From Endozoicomonas montiporae CL-33 (lineage in GTDB: Bacteria > Pseudomonadota > Gammaproteobacteria > Pseudomonadales > Endozoicomonadaceae), in the NCBI RefSeq assembly GCF_001583435.1, contig NZ_CP013251.1:2625617-2689616 (forward strand): a stretch of 64,000 nt of DNA. The letters run 5' to 3'. This document shows positions 19,343 to 33,011 of this stretch, piece by piece (the first letter of the stretch is position 1; each line of letters begins with the position of its first letter). Made by a program: the position numbers and the translations under genes. Under the pieces are notes generated by a model. That model did not search any database. It saw only the letters and a list, made by a program, of their open reading frames with translations, and was not told where the DNA came from.

Positions 19343-19633
19343 AGTGCAAACATTGGAACAAGCATTGGAACAAGATGAATGAAAGATAGACCCTGATGGA
19401 GGTAAATGAATGTCTTCTGACCAGAAACATGAAATCAATGTAATTGCTCAACAACATGGTTGATTGAAAATGTTATAGGATGTTAATATGTGTTTGCGTT
19501 CAGTCGGTGTTCTTGAAAGTTTAAAGTAGTACTTCTGTTTAAGATGGCTGGGTAAGTTGTTGAAATAAAACCAGAGAATCAGCCTGGATTTTAAGGCAGT
19601 CAATCAAGTTCCACCGAAAGGTATAGAAAAATA

Positions 19634-19768
19634 ATGAACTGGCTCACAAACCTGAACAAGGATCATTCGCTGTACAAAGTAGCCGATGAGTGTCTGCAAA
19701 GGGTAATGGAAAGTTACTATCTGATTCAGACTGAGCAGAAAGAAGTGCAGGACAAGAAAGAGGACTGA
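19634..19768 (+). CDS. small hypothetical ORF (44 residues)
   Basis: ATG at 19634 to TGA at 19768 encodes MNWLTNLNKDHSLYKVADE... ending QDKKED. It is hydrophilic with a central amphipathic helix (DECLQRVMESYYLIQ) and a lysine/aspartate-rich tail. GAAAGG lies about 12 bases upstream. It is the only plausible gene in the otherwise empty stretch between the dehydratase start and purB, and ends just before the purB terminator. Function not recognised; coding status is tentative. Confidence 0.35.
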   Translation: MNWLTNLNKDHSLYKVADECLQRVMESYYLIQTEQKEVQDKKED

Positions 19769-19798
19769 GAGGATTTATTGTCTGTTGTCCCTCATTAT

Positions 19799-19832
19799 GA
19801 AGAAGGCTGCCTGATGATTCAGGCAGCCTTCT
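19799..19832. terminator. terminator downstream of purB (and of the small ORF)
   Basis: AGAAGGCTGCCTG–ATGATT–CAGGCAGCCTTCTT is a perfect 13-bp stem-loop in the gap between the plus-strand small ORF and the minus-strand purB stop. Its symmetry suits termination in both directions. Confidence 0.8.
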
Positions 19833-19855
19833 TGCTGTTCAGACTTTACCAATTA

Positions 19856-21259
<1,404 letters not shown>

Positions 21260-21329
21260 TCATACCGGAAAAACGGCAGTGTTTCAGGTGTGATGCATGA
21301 AAAAAAGAGTAGAAATCGGTCAGTATTCT

Positions 21330-21421
21330 TAGGAGCCTGTCGGACTTAGCCGACCGTAGCGAGAAAATGTCCAAATCCGGCTTTTTCGCAGTAGGTCAGT
21401 GGTAAGTCCGACAGGCTCCTA
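21330..21421. repeat. 92-bp palindromic repeat between hflD and purB
   Basis: Perfect 19-base arms TAGGAGCCTGTCGGACTTA / TAAGTCCGACAGGCTCCTA enclose an interior with weaker complementarity (CCGACC..., GGATTTG...). It lies in the intergenic gap of an otherwise co-directional cluster and could attenuate or stabilise the transcript. Its ends resemble the AGGAGGCTGTCCGAG ends of the repeat at 48428-48642. Confidence 0.75.
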
Positions 21422-21429
21422 GACGCGCG

Positions 21430-22092
21430 TTAAAGCTGCTTCAGACCTTCGAGCAATTTTTTGCGGCTCAGTAGCAGTTGCCAGCGGCTGCCGCCGGTCT
21501 GACGCCACAGAATGGCAGAACGGATGCCCGCCAGCAGGATGGCCCGGATTTTTTCGGCATTGCTTTTGATTTGCAGATGGCGCATATCACCCGACACCTG
21601 AACCCGGGTTTTGAAGGTGCTGATGGTATCGAGATAGATCCCGGCCAGGCCGGCAATGACATTTTCGTGCAGCAGGCCAAAATGTGACACCTGTTCTCCG
21701 GCACGGGACAGGCGTTGACTGATTTCCTGCAACATATTGCCATTCCGACTGAGCTTTCGCTCAAGATGAATCAGGGTGAGAGCGTAACGAACGGTGTCGC
21801 CCTGAATGGCATCGCTCTGACGTTCCAGTACGCTTTTCAGGGTTTTGCGCCCGAGAGCCAGCGAGTCATAGCCCTGAAAGATATCCTCGACAGAATCCGG
21901 ATTAGTCACGAATACGCTGTGGATGGAAGGTGTTATGTCTTCATCCGTCAGCTGGCCGGTTCTTGCCAGTTGTTCAACTAACGCGGCTGCCTGAAAAATG
22001 CCGGCCAGCGCAGCGGCCTGTTCCTTTGCTGTGTATTGCACCAGTAATTCTCTGTTCCGTTCAGCGGGTCTGCAGCCTGGTTGGTGAGACAT
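21430..22092 (-). CDS. hflD: HflD, high-frequency lysogenization protein homolog
   Basis: A 220-residue, largely helical protein. The QAAALVEQLARTGQ, ALTLIHLERKLSR and IRAILLAGIRSAILWRQTGG segments match the HflD/YcfC family. In E. coli it is a peripheral inner-membrane protein that interacts with lambda CII; its housekeeping role is unclear. The call is supported by position between mnmA (24 bases upstream on this strand) and purB. Confidence 0.92.
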   Translation of the reverse strand: MSHQPGCRPAERNRELLVQYTAKEQAAALAGIFQAAALVEQLARTGQLTDEDITPSIHSVFVTNPDSVEDIFQGYDSLALGRKTLKSVLERQSDAIQGDTVRYALTLIHLERKLSRNGNMLQEISQRLSRAGEQVSHFGLLHENVIAGLAGIYLDTISTFKTRVQVSGDMRHLQIKSNAEKIRAILLAGIRSAILWRQTGGSRWQLLLSRKKLLEGLKQL

Positions 22093-22115
22093 TGAGTGAC
22101 CACAGACCCATTGGC

Positions 22116-23237
22116 TTATGCAGCTCTGGCGTCTTCTACGGTCTTGTGCCGTCCGTCAATCACGCCACCACCCAGACAAATATCATCGCTGTAGAATACC
22201 ACGGACTGACCCGGAGTGACGGCTCTTTGTGCGTCGTCAAACACCACAAGATAGCGACCATCGTCCATTTTAGACAGAGTGCAGGCCTGGTCCTGCTGGC
22301 GATAACGAACTTTGGCGGTCAGTTGTGCAGGCATTTCAGGCGCTTTTCCTGAAATCCAGAAAATGTCACTGGCGGTTAAGGCCTCAGAAAACAGCAATGG
22401 GTTGTCGTTGCCTTGGCCAACGATCAGCACATTATTTCTCAGGTCTTTGTCCACCACATACCACGGCGACTCGGAAGCCCCTTTCAGGCCACCAATACCC
22501 AGACCCTGACGCTGACCAATGGTGTGATACATCAGGCCGGAATGCTTGCCAATGGTTTCACCTTCTTCGGTGATGATGTCACCGGGCTGAGCAGGCAGGT
22601 ATTGCTTCAGAAAGTCACGGAAACGGCGTTCGCCAATAAAGCAGATACCGGTACTGTCTTTCTTGTTGTGGGTAATAAGGTCGTGCTGTTCAGCCAGACG
22701 GCGGACTTCCGGTTTTTCCAGTTCTCCGACTGGAAACAGGGTGCGTGCCAGTTGTTCTGTACCGACCTGGTGCAGGAAATAGGTTTGGTCTTTATTGTTG
22801 TCGAGACCTTTTTTCAGAACGGCCTGACCGTCAACCATGCCGCCTCTGGCGTAATGTCCCATGGCAATAAAATCGGCATCCAGGTGTTGGGCGTAATCGA
22901 GGAATGCCTTGAATTTGATTTCTTTATTGCAGAGGATATCCGGGTTCGGAGTACGGCCGTTGCGGTATTCATTGAGGAAGTGTTCAAAGACGTTGTCCCA
23001 GTACTCTGCCGCGAAGTTGGCCTTGTGCAGTTTGATGCCCAGCTTGTCGCACACTGCCTGCGCGTCAGCCAGATCTTCCATGGCGGTACAGTATTCGGTA
23101 CCGTCATCTTCTTCCCAGTTTTTCATGAACAGACCTTCTACCTGGTAGCCCTGCTGTTTGAGCAGAAGCGCAGAGACAGAAGAATCGACACCGCCGGACA
23201 TACCGACAATGACTCTGGTATCGGAAGGTTGTTTCAT
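22116..23237 (-). CDS. mnmA: tRNA-specific 2-thiouridylase MnmA
   Basis: A 373-residue enzyme that thiolates U34 of tRNA-Lys/Glu/Gln. The PP-loop is [15 protein letters not shown] near the N-terminus. The two catalytic cysteines are in [13 protein letters not shown] and [12 protein letters not shown], and the C-terminal segment [20 protein letters not shown] matches the tRNA-binding barrel. Heads the mnmA-hflD-purB group. Confidence 0.96.
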   Translation of the reverse strand: MKQPSDTRVIVGMSGGVDSSVSALLLKQQGYQVEGLFMKNWEEDDGTEYCTAMEDLADAQAVCDKLGIKLHKANFAAEYWDNVFEHFLNEYRNGRTPNPDILCNKEIKFKAFLDYAQHLDADFIAMGHYARGGMVDGQAVLKKGLDNNKDQTYFLHQVGTEQLARTLFPVGELEKPEVRRLAEQHDLITHNKKDSTGICFIGERRFRDFLKQYLPAQPGDIITEEGETIGKHSGLMYHTIGQRQGLGIGGLKGASESPWYVVDKDLRNNVLIVGQGNDNPLLFSEALTASDIFWISGKAPEMPAQLTAKVRYRQQDQACTLSKMDDGRYLVVFDDAQRAVTPGQSVVFYSDDICLGGGVIDGRHKTVEDARAA

Positions 23238-25880
<2,643 letters not shown>

Positions 25881-25966
25881 CTATCAGGCTGAATAGTCAT
25901 CAGGCTAAACAGTCACCAGATAAAAAGTCATCAGATTAAAACGAACCCGTCTATTTCTCCCCGCAA

Positions 25967-25997
25967 AGCCGATACGTAACAGTATCGGCTTTTTTTC
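25967..25997 (+). terminator. rho-independent terminator of icd
   Basis: AAGCCGATAC–GTAACA–GTATCGGCTTTTTTT: a 9-bp stem followed by a run of seven T, about 90 bases after the icd stop. Short direct repeats (CATCAGG/CACCAGA–CTAAA/ATAAA units) lie between the stop and the hairpin. Confidence 0.85.
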
Positions 25998-26266
25998 AGG
26001 CAACATCGGACTAAAGCCGATCGCACAGGCAGAACTGATTCACAGCTTCCCAAGATTAATGAAGCGCATCCGTCAATTCCTGCCAACTCTCCATTGTTCT
26101 TTTCTGCAACTTATTTAGAATGGATAGGTGGCGTTGTGCTTTTGACATACTTATTTAGTATTATTTTGTCGTTTAATGCCTGTGCCGGATTATACCGGGT
26201 CTAATGAAATACGCTGTAATACACGTGGAAAACAGTGCTATGCAGCAGACAGCAGTTCATCAATCT

Positions 26267-26623
26267 ATGAGTAAATTTGAGCAGTTTCGTCTAAGCTTAG
26301 AGAAGGAAGGCAGAGAGCTGGAAGGTGACCATGATGTCGCTTTGCTCCCTGAGAAAGTACAGCTGAAGCCGCCTTCAATGTATCAGGTAATCATCCTGAA
26401 TGACGATTTTACACCAATGGATTTTGTAGTTGAGGTCCTGGAGGTTTTTTTCAATATGACCACTGAACAGGCTACACAAGTCATGTTGAAAGTTCATACG
26501 CAGGGAAAAGCAATATGTGGCACGTTCAGCAAAGATGTTGCTGAAACCAAAGCGTCACAGGTGAATGAATACTCCAGAGAATTCCAGCATCCCCTGTTGT
26601 GCAAAACAGTTAAAGCCGATTAG
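26267..26623 (+). CDS. clpS: ClpS adaptor of the ClpAP protease
   Basis: About 118 residues from ATG 26267, close to the usual family length; the frame is open from 26204, which would add 21 unconserved residues. The core [22 protein letters not shown] contains the N-degron pocket residues (ND, the following Asp-Asp-Phe and Met). TKDVAETK-type and [14 protein letters not shown] segments also match. ClpS delivers N-end-rule substrates bearing Leu, Phe, Tyr or Trp to ClpA, encoded 20 bases downstream. Confidence 0.93.
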   Translation: MSKFEQFRLSLEKEGRELEGDHDVALLPEKVQLKPPSMYQVIILNDDFTPMDFVVEVLEVFFNMTTEQATQVMLKVHTQGKAICGTFSKDVAETKASQVNEYSREFQHPLLCKTVKAD

Positions 26624-26643
26624 CGTTCTCAGGGTACATTTTT

Positions 26644-28935
26644 ATGCTCAATAAAGACCTCGAACTCACACTCAACAGTGCCTTCCGTGATGCGAGAAGC
26701 AAGCGTCATGAATTCATGACAGTAGAACACCTGCTTCTGGCACTGCTTGATAATGAATCCGCTTCCAGAGTGCTCGTTGCCTGTGGTGTTGACCTGGAGC
26801 GGTTGCAGCGGGAACTGAGTGAGTTTGTCGATTCTACGACCCCTCTTATTGCTTCCGAAGATACAGAACGGGAAACCCAGCCCACACTGGGCTTTCAGCG
26901 CGTACTCCAGCGTGCCGTTTTTCATGTTCAGAGTTCGGGTAAAAAAGAAGTCACCGGTGCGAATGTTCTGGTGGCTATTTTTAGTGAGCAGGAAAGTCAG
27001 GCTGTTTTCTTTCTTAAACAGCAGGATGTGGCCAGAATTGATGTTGTGAATTACATTGCCCACGGTATTGCAAAAATGCCGGGGCAGGAGCTTGAGGAAA
27101 TCAGCAATGAGCTGGTGGAGGATGGCGAGTCCGAGTCATCCGGTAAAGACCCGTTAAAAACCTATGCTGCGAATCTGAATGAACAGGCTCGTCAGGGTAA
27201 GATTGATCCGCTGGTGGGTAGAGCTGAAGAAGTAGAACGTGTTTGCCAGATTCTCACTCGTCGCCGTAAAAATAACCCGTTACTGGTGGGAGAAGCCGGG
27301 GTTGGTAAAACAGCCGTTGCAGAAGGCCTCGCGAAACGGATAGTGGATGGAGAGGTCCCCGAGGTTCTTTCCAAGGCGGTTGTTTACTCTCTTGACCTTG
27401 GATCATTGCTGGCTGGTACCAAGTATCGTGGTGATTTTGAGAAGCGTTTCAAGAAGTTACTAAGCGAACTTAAACGTCTTGATAATGCCATTCTGTTCAT
27501 AGACGAGATCCATACCATCATCGGTGCAGGTGCTGCTTCCGGCGGTGTAATGGATGCTTCCAACCTTTTGAAGCCATTGTTAACCTCCGGTGAGTTACGC
27601 TGTATCGGCTCAACCACCTTTCAGGAGTTTCGTGGCATTTTTGAAAAAGACAGGGCGCTGGCTCGTCGTTTCCAGAAAGTGGATATCATTGAGCCTAACG
27701 TTGAAGACACCATTGAAATTCTCCGCGGCCTGAAGCAGCGATTCGAAGAACATCATGCCATTAAGTATGAAGATGACTCCCTGCGTGCAGCCGCTGAGCT
27801 GGCGGATCGTTATATCAATGACCGGCATATGCCCGACAAGGCAATAGACGTTATTGACGAGGCGGGAGCCTATCAGCAATTGCAGTCTGAGGAAGATCGT
27901 AAAGAAGTCATTGAGGTCTCTGATGTCGAGACCATCGTTGCCAAGATGTCACGAATCCCTCCAAAGTCTGTCTCCTCTTCGGATAAAGAGCTTTTGTCCA
28001 AGCTGGAACGCAATCTTAAAATGGTCGTGTTTGGTCAGGATGATGCGATTACTTCCTTGTCTACAGCGATTAAATTGTCGCGGGCAGGTCTGAAAGCGCC
28101 AGAGAAGCCCGTGGGTTCCTTCCTGTTCTCGGGGCCTACCGGGGTCGGTAAGACAGAAGTTTGTAAACAGCTGGCGAAATCACTGGGTATCGAGTTAGTT
28201 CGCTTTGATATGTCGGAGTACATGGAAGCGCATACTGTATCGCGTTTGATTGGTGCGCCTCCGGGTTATGTGGGATACGATCAGGGAGGGTTGTTGACCG
28301 AGGCTATCAATAAAACCCCTCATTGTGTGCTGCTGCTGGATGAGATCGAAAAAGGTCATCCCGATGTCTTTAACCTTCTGCTCCAGGTCATGGATCATGG
28401 CACACTGACGGACAACAACGGCCGGAAGGCGGACTTCCGTAATATCATTCTTATTATGACCACCAATGCCGGTGCAGAAACCATGACCCGCAGTTCTATT
28501 GGTTTCACCGAGCAGGATCATACCAGTGATGGTATGAGCGTCATTAAGAAGACGTTCACACCAGAGTTCCGAAATCGTCTGGATTCCATTATTCCGTTTG
28601 AGGCACTCAAGGAAGACACCATCAAGTTCGTGGTGGATAAGTTCCTGACGGAACTGCAGGCTCAACTGGATGAGCGCAGGGTTCAGCTGGACGTTGATGA
28701 TAAGGCCAGAGAGTGGCTTGCCGAGAAAGGTTATGATCGTCAAATGGGTGCCCGACCCATGGGCAGAACCATTCAGGAGCATCTTAAAAAGCCGATGGCC
28801 GAGCAGATTCTGTTTGGTAAACTGGCGGAGAATGGCGGTTTTGTTCGCGTGACTGTGAAAAAAGATGAGTTACATCTTAAGTTTGAGGCGGCCAAGAGCA
28901 AAACGTCTGATCTTGAAATTGTCGATGGGAAGTAA
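26644..28935 (+). CDS. clpA: ClpA, ATPase subunit of ClpAP protease
   Basis: A 763-residue AAA+ unfoldase. The N-domain begins [19 protein letters not shown]1 has Walker [14 protein letters not shown] and Walker [11 protein letters not shown]2 has [27 protein letters not shown] and the pore loop GYVGYDQGG. The IGF-type ClpP-contact loop is represented by SSIGFTEQD. Complete. Forms an operon with clpS; clpP is not in the window. Confidence 0.96.
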   Translation: MLNKDLELTLNSAFRDARSKRHEFMTVEHLLLALLDNESASRVLVACGVDLERLQRELSEFVDSTTPLIASEDTERETQPTLGFQRVLQRAVFHVQSSGKKEVTGANVLVAIFSEQESQAVFFLKQQDVARIDVVNYIAHGIAKMPGQELEEISNELVEDGESESSGKDPLKTYAANLNEQARQGKIDPLVGRAEEVERVCQILTRRRKNNPLLVGEAGVGKTAVAEGLAKRIVDGEVPEVLSKAVVYSLDLGSLLAGTKYRGDFEKRFKKLLSELKRLDNAILFIDEIHTIIGAGAASGGVMDASNLLKPLLTSGELRCIGSTTFQEFRGIFEKDRALARRFQKVDIIEPNVEDTIEILRGLKQRFEEHHAIKYEDDSLRAAAELADRYINDRHMPDKAIDVIDEAGAYQQLQSEEDRKEVIEVSDVETIVAKMSRIPPKSVSSSDKELLSKLERNLKMVVFGQDDAITSLSTAIKLSRAGLKAPEKPVGSFLFSGPTGVGKTEVCKQLAKSLGIELVRFDMSEYMEAHTVSRLIGAPPGYVGYDQGGLLTEAINKTPHCVLLLDEIEKGHPDVFNLLLQVMDHGTLTDNNGRKADFRNIILIMTTNAGAETMTRSSIGFTEQDHTSDGMSVIKKTFTPEFRNRLDSIIPFEALKEDTIKFVVDKFLTELQAQLDERRVQLDVDDKAREWLAEKGYDRQMGARPMGRTIQEHLKKPMAEQILFGKLAENGGFVRVTVKKDELHLKFEAAKSKTSDLEIVDGK

Positions 28936-28951
28936 TTCAGGATAAAAGCTG

Positions 28952-28969
28952 GCAGGGGCGTTTGCCCCT
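28952..28969 (+). terminator. hairpin downstream of clpA
   Basis: CAGGGGC–GTTTGC–CCCTG region (CAGGGGCGTTTGCCCCTG) can fold into a 7-8 bp GC-rich stem 16 bases after the clpA stop. No T-run follows, so this is a probable rather than certain terminator between convergent clpA and infA. Confidence 0.4.
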
Positions 28970-29029
28970 GATCAGACAAACCTTTCAGTTAACATTTCTT
29001 CAGGTCGTCTACAGGGGCACGCTGCGCAC

Positions 29030-29248
29030 TTAGCGGGAGCGGTAGGTGATACGACCTTTGGTCAGATCGTAAGGGGTCAGTTCGACCTTAACCTTGTCAC
29101 CAGTCAGAATACGGATGTAGTTCTTGCGCATTTTGCCGGAGATGTGGGCAGTCACGACGTGACCGTTTTCCAGCTCTACACGGAACATAGTGTTAGGCAG
29201 GGTGTCGATCACCACGCCTTCCATTTCAAGGCTTTCTTCTTTCGCCAT
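29030..29248 (-). CDS. infA: translation initiation factor IF-1
   Basis: A 72-residue S1/OB-fold protein, exact family length. [30 protein letters not shown] and the C-terminal [18 protein letters not shown] are signature stretches. It binds the 30S A site during initiation. The clpA–infA–bpt–aat neighbourhood is conserved in gammaproteobacteria. Confidence 0.97.
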   Translation of the reverse strand: MAKEESLEMEGVVIDTLPNTMFRVELENGHVVTAHISGKMRKNYIRILTGDKVKVELTPYDLTKGRITYRSR

Positions 29249-29381
29249 TAAGTATTGACCTCAGGGCAAACGATGTTGGAGGAATAGAAATTTGGCTGGC
29301 ATTCTGCCCTAAATCCAGCGTCAAAGCAAAGGTAACTGCTTGTTATCAAGCCAATTTGAGCAACAATCAGCAGATCACTGC

Positions 29382-30089
29382 TCATTTCAGGGTAACCCAT
29401 CGATTATTGATGTAAATCTCCAACGGCCGGTATTGAATTTTATAATTCATCTTCTGGCAGTCTTTAATCCAGTAGCCCAGGTGCAGGTAGTCAAACCCCA
29501 TTTTGCGTGTTTGCTCAATCTGCCAGAGGATGCAGTAACGACCGAGACTGCGTCTGGGGTGGTTCGGGCTATAAAAGGTGTAGATGGCCGAAAGTCCGTG
29601 CTTGAGCTTGTCTGTCACTGCTACTGCCACTAACTCATCGCCCAGCCGGAATTTATAAAAAGTACAAAAATCAGGACATTGAACCAGAAATGACTCAAAC
29701 TGCTCCTGACTGGCAGGGTACATATCGCCGTCTTTATGCTGGGTATTAATGTAGGACTGATAAAGCCGGTAGGTTTCATCATCATTGACTGCCTTATGAG
29801 CGGTTACCACCAGATCCTGATTTTTATTCCAGTTTTTTTTCTGGGTTCGCCTGCGATTGAACTGTTTAACGGCGACACGGGCAGGTATGCAGGCGTTGCA
29901 GCCATTACAGCGTGGGCGGTAAATATGTCTGCCACTGCGTCGGAAACCGATATCGGACAGGTGGCTGTAAAGGCCGGAGTCCAGCTCTGTGGCCGGATCC
30001 ATAAACAGAGTAATGGCCTGTCGATCCGGCAGGTAGCTGCATGCATGGGGCTGGGTTGCGTAGAATTTAAGATCTTTCAGAACACTCAT
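29382..30089 (-). CDS. bpt: aspartate/glutamate leucyltransferase Bpt (Ate family)
   Basis: About 235 residues from ATG 30089 (MSVLKDLKFYATQPHACSYLP, the family start); the frame extends to 30131 but those residues are unconserved. The N-terminal cysteine-containing ATE_N domain shows HACSYL and PRCNGCNACIPARV. The C-terminal domain shows SAIYTFYSP, GRYCILWQIE and LHLGYWI.DC.KMNYK. Bpt adds Leu to N-terminal Asp/Glu, making them ClpS-recognised degrons. It lies 25 bases after aat. Confidence 0.92.
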   Translation of the reverse strand: MSVLKDLKFYATQPHACSYLPDRQAITLFMDPATELDSGLYSHLSDIGFRRSGRHIYRPRCNGCNACIPARVAVKQFNRRRTQKKNWNKNQDLVVTAHKAVNDDETYRLYQSYINTQHKDGDMYPASQEQFESFLVQCPDFCTFYKFRLGDELVAVAVTDKLKHGLSAIYTFYSPNHPRRSLGRYCILWQIEQTRKMGFDYLHLGYWIKDCQKMNYKIQYRPLEIYINNRWVTLK

Positions 30090-30114
30090 TGTGTCTGGCC
30101 ATCCATTGCCATTC

Positions 30115-30804
30115 TTAATTCCAGTTTGCAACGGATTCTGTGCTTCGGCAATATCTTTTCAAATATTTCATGAACAGGTGTCGGGGTATTCGAATTGCTC
30201 CCAGAGACTCCAGATGCGGGTTGGGAACCTGGCAGTCCAGTATCTTTATTCCCTGTTCGGCCAGAAAGCGACAGAGGTAGATAATAGCGAGTTTGGAGGC
30301 GTTGGTTTTTTTACTGAACATGGATTCACCGAAAAACATCCGGTCCATCGCCAGACCGTAAATCCCGCCAACCAGCTCTCCGTCATCCGTGATTTCAACA
30401 GAATGCGCATAACCTTCCCGGTGTAACTGGTTGTAGGCGGCCTCCATCTGGTTCGTAATCCAGGTGCCTTCTGCATGCTCCCGAAGCACCCTGCATTGAT
30501 GCATGACTCCGGAGAAGTTCTGATCGATGGTTATCTGGTAATTGTGTCGGCGCAGCTCTTTTTTCATAGATCGGGAGATATGAAGGCTCTCCGGCCGGAT
30601 AATCATTCTGGGATCCGGGCTCCACCACAGAATGGGCTCGCCTTCATTAAACCAGGGAAATATACCCTGCTGATAGGCAGTGAGCAGAGTAGGGGTATTG
30701 AGAGTGCCGGCAAAGGCCAGTAAGCCATTAGGTTGCTCCAGTGCTTCACTGACCGGCGGGAAGTCAGCTTTAACAGGGTTTAACTGGTGTAAGAAAATAT
30801 CCAT
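30115..30804 (-). CDS. aat: leucyl/phenylalanyl-tRNA–protein transferase
   Basis: About 229 residues from ATG 30804 (MDIFLHQLNPV...); the frame is open to 30879 but the first 25 residues are not family-like. Signature stretches are GLLAFAGTLNTPTLL.AY.QGIFPWF, PILWWSPDPRMI, GTWI, EGYAHSVE, GGIYGLAMDRMFFGESMFS and LDCQVPNPHLESLGA. It adds Leu/Phe to N-terminal Lys/Arg. With bpt, clpS and clpA it completes a bacterial N-degron pathway within about 5 kb. Confidence 0.95.
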   Translation of the reverse strand: MDIFLHQLNPVKADFPPVSEALEQPNGLLAFAGTLNTPTLLTAYQQGIFPWFNEGEPILWWSPDPRMIIRPESLHISRSMKKELRRHNYQITIDQNFSGVMHQCRVLREHAEGTWITNQMEAAYNQLHREGYAHSVEITDDGELVGGIYGLAMDRMFFGESMFSKKTNASKLAIIYLCRFLAEQGIKILDCQVPNPHLESLGAIRIPRHLFMKYLKRYCRSTESVANWN

Positions 30805-31210
30805 ACTCAGCTTTATATTACAGAGTGACTGAAAGTTTTGAACTTTAAAAACGATAAGGTGTATTGTATTCAGGAGCAAACATTGATCCAGATGCTTGCA
30901 ATAAGTTCCATTTATATCTGTGTTTAGTGGTATGCCTCAAAAAAAAATGGCAATGCATCAGCTAATGATGTAAATTTAACTTTTCTTCAGGGAGATGTTG
31001 TATTAGGATGCGACCCCGTCTACCGTCAGTCTGCTTCTACCAGTCGTTGAATGAAGAACAATTCAGTTCAAAAATCAAAACTTCGATCTCATTGTAGTTA
31101 CTCAATGTGTAGCTCCACATCTTGTGGTTACGCATCTTGTGGTTACGCTTTGTGGGTGGGAGCTGCTTCTATTAAACCTTTCATTACCTTTTTCAGAGGC
31201 TAGTATATCT
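30805..31210. other. intergenic region upstream of aat with a 15-bp tandem repeat
   Basis: No gene seen. CATCTTGTGGTTACG occurs twice head to tail at 31118-31132 and 31133-31147. AGCTCCAC at 31111 and GTGGGAGCT near 31155 are complementary and could bracket the tandem repeat in a hairpin just ahead of the next gene. Confidence 0.5.
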
Positions 31211-31612
31211 ATGGGTACCCTTAACGTGGGAGGCCATTTCGCTAATACCGAAGAGATGGACATTATCGAGCAACAGCGTCTTGCTGCTCTGATTGAAATC
31301 ACCGAACAGCACACTAAGGAAGTGACTCAACTGAAGTCTCGTCTGGATGCTGCTGAACAGAAAGCAGAGAAGCTCGACAAGCTGGTTAAGAGTTCTGAAA
31401 ACGAACTGAAAAACCTGCGTGCCAGCAACCCTGATCGTCTGAAGAAACAGGTTAAGCGTCTGCAAGAGCAGAACCGTGGCCTGACCGGTGAAAACAACAC
31501 CCTGAAGTCCAAGCAGAAGCAACTGACTCAGCAGCTGAACAGCAGCAAGCAGGAAGTTGAACAGCTGCAGGCAGAGCTGAAAGACAAAGAAGAGAAGAGC
31601 AGCGAAGACTAA
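31211..31612 (+). CDS. hypothetical coiled-coil protein
   Basis: About 133 residues from ATG 31211 (MGTLNVGGHFANTEEMD); the frame is open from 31124 but AGAGG 12 bases before 31211 favours the internal start. Nearly the whole protein is an uninterrupted heptad-pattern coiled coil rich in Lys, Glu, Gln and Leu (residues about 15-130), with an acidic tail. There is no signal peptide or membrane segment. Function not recognised; could be a scaffolding or cell-division-associated protein. Strong codon structure supports that it is real. Confidence 0.7.
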   Translation: MGTLNVGGHFANTEEMDIIEQQRLAALIEITEQHTKEVTQLKSRLDAAEQKAEKLDKLVKSSENELKNLRASNPDRLKKQVKRLQEQNRGLTGENNTLKSKQKQLTQQLNSSKQEVEQLQAELKDKEEKSSED

Positions 31613-31917
31613 ACGCTTCGGCCTGATCCTTTTTCTTATGGCAGGCGTTCTTGCTCTGTAGGCATAGGGCTGTGCAGCACAGCGTACTGACCGCTTTGAT
31701 GGCACCTTGAGTGCACAAACTGTATGGCCACTGCCGATCAACCTGGTAATATTTCAATCCATATATCATCAGTAAAACCTTTCGGGGGCGCTCTGACGAC
31801 ACTGACCGATTTATTACTGTCTGGCTCTTATTCAGCCGCCCGTGACTTACGTTATTTCTGCTATTTTTCTACACTGTCTCTAGCTTGTCGAGAACAGCTG
31901 TTTAACAGGAGATATCC

Positions 31918-32193
31918 ATGAGCGACTGGACTGTCTGTATTTACGACGGTGTTGAGCATATTGAAAAACGTTTCCCGTTCAAAAAATACTCCAGATCACT
32001 GGCGTTTTTTAATGCCGTTGCCGGTTTGGCTGAAACCTATATTCACCATCCTCGTATGGTGCTGGAATGGGGCAGCCTGACAATTGCCTGGGGAACACAC
32101 GAGTCAGAGGATGGTTCTGGTGTTTTTGCAGTCGATCGTGAGCTGGCTGAAAAGTGTGATCAGCTCTATGAGTTGTTGAAAAAGCAGAGCTAA
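31918..32193 (+). CDS. pterin-4a-carbinolamine-dehydratase-like small protein
   Basis: A 91-residue protein. Residues about 17-60 (KRFPFKKYSRSLAFFNAVAGLAE...IHHPRMVLEWGSLTIAWGTHE) follow the PCD/DCoH pattern: F-x-F-K, a helix, the active-site HHP, a strand with a final TH(E), then a D-x-x-LA helix. Family PCDs recycle 4a-hydroxytetrahydropterin. Conservation is partial: the usual W after HHPE is shifted and DCoH dimer residues are uncertain. So it could be a PCD-fold protein with another role. TAACAGGAG lies before the ATG. Confidence 0.6.
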   Translation: MSDWTVCIYDGVEHIEKRFPFKKYSRSLAFFNAVAGLAETYIHHPRMVLEWGSLTIAWGTHESEDGSGVFAVDRELAEKCDQLYELLKKQS

Positions 32194-32251
32194 CTGTCTA
32201 GCTTCTGAGCCTGCCTGCTCGCTTTCTGGGCAGGCGCTTCCCTGTATTCTG

Positions 32252-32995
32252 TCAATTCAGAGGCAGTGTAAACCAGAACGTTGACCCTACTGTCTGATTT
32301 TCCAGACCGACCTCTCCTCCCATCAGCGTGACCAGCTGTTTCGCAATACTCAATCCAAGCCCTGAGCCTTCACTGTCCTGAAATCGAGTCCGGCTTCCCT
32401 GTGCAAAAGATTTAAACAGATACTCCTGTTCGTTGGGGTTTATGCATGGTCCGGTATCACGGACGGAAATTATAAGAAATGGCTTTTTCTCGGCACTGAT
32501 CCGTTGGGCGGACACATAGACAAAGCCACTATCGGTAAATTTAATAGCGTTGCTGAGCAGGTTGATTAGCACCTGTTGAACCCTTGTAGCGTCCCCTGAA
32601 ATCGAGGCCGGGATTTCCGGACTTATTGCAAAGTCCAGCTCCAGCCCCTTCTTTTTGGCTGCGGGCTCAAACATTCTTACGGTATGCTGAACAACCTTAT
32701 GGGGTGAAAAGGGCTCATGGTTAATCGTCAGTTTTCCGGTAGTCAGTCTGGAGTGATCGAGAATATCATCGAGTATTTTTAACAGGCTTTCTCCGGACTC
32801 CTGCATAGTGTTGACATATCGGTGCTGGGTTTTGTCGAGTCGGGATTCCGCCAGCAGCTCTGCCATCCCTAATATTCCATTCAGTGGCGTCCGTATTTCA
32901 TGGCTGACCCGGGCAAGAATGGCGCTTTTTGCCCGGTTCTGGCTGCGTGCTTCTATGGCTTCCTGCTGAAGTTGTACCTCAGATAAGTTGTACAA
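32252..32995 (-). pseudogene. sensor histidine kinase remnant (HisKA–HATPase only)
   Basis: About 247 residues with HisKA (RVSHEIRTPLNGILGMAE) and HATPase_c (LINLLSNAIKFT, VRDTGPCINPNEQ, GSGLGLSIAKQL). The G1 box reads DTGPCI instead of DTGIGI. There is no sensor, membrane or receiver domain; the frame opens at a TTG, and a stop codon lies a few codons upstream. On the other strand immediately upstream is an ISL3 transposase relic (33012-33176), which probably removed the 5' part of the gene. It may still produce a soluble kinase core, but decay is more likely. Confidence 0.65.
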
Positions 32996-33011
32996 TCCTG
33001 AACTGGTTTAG

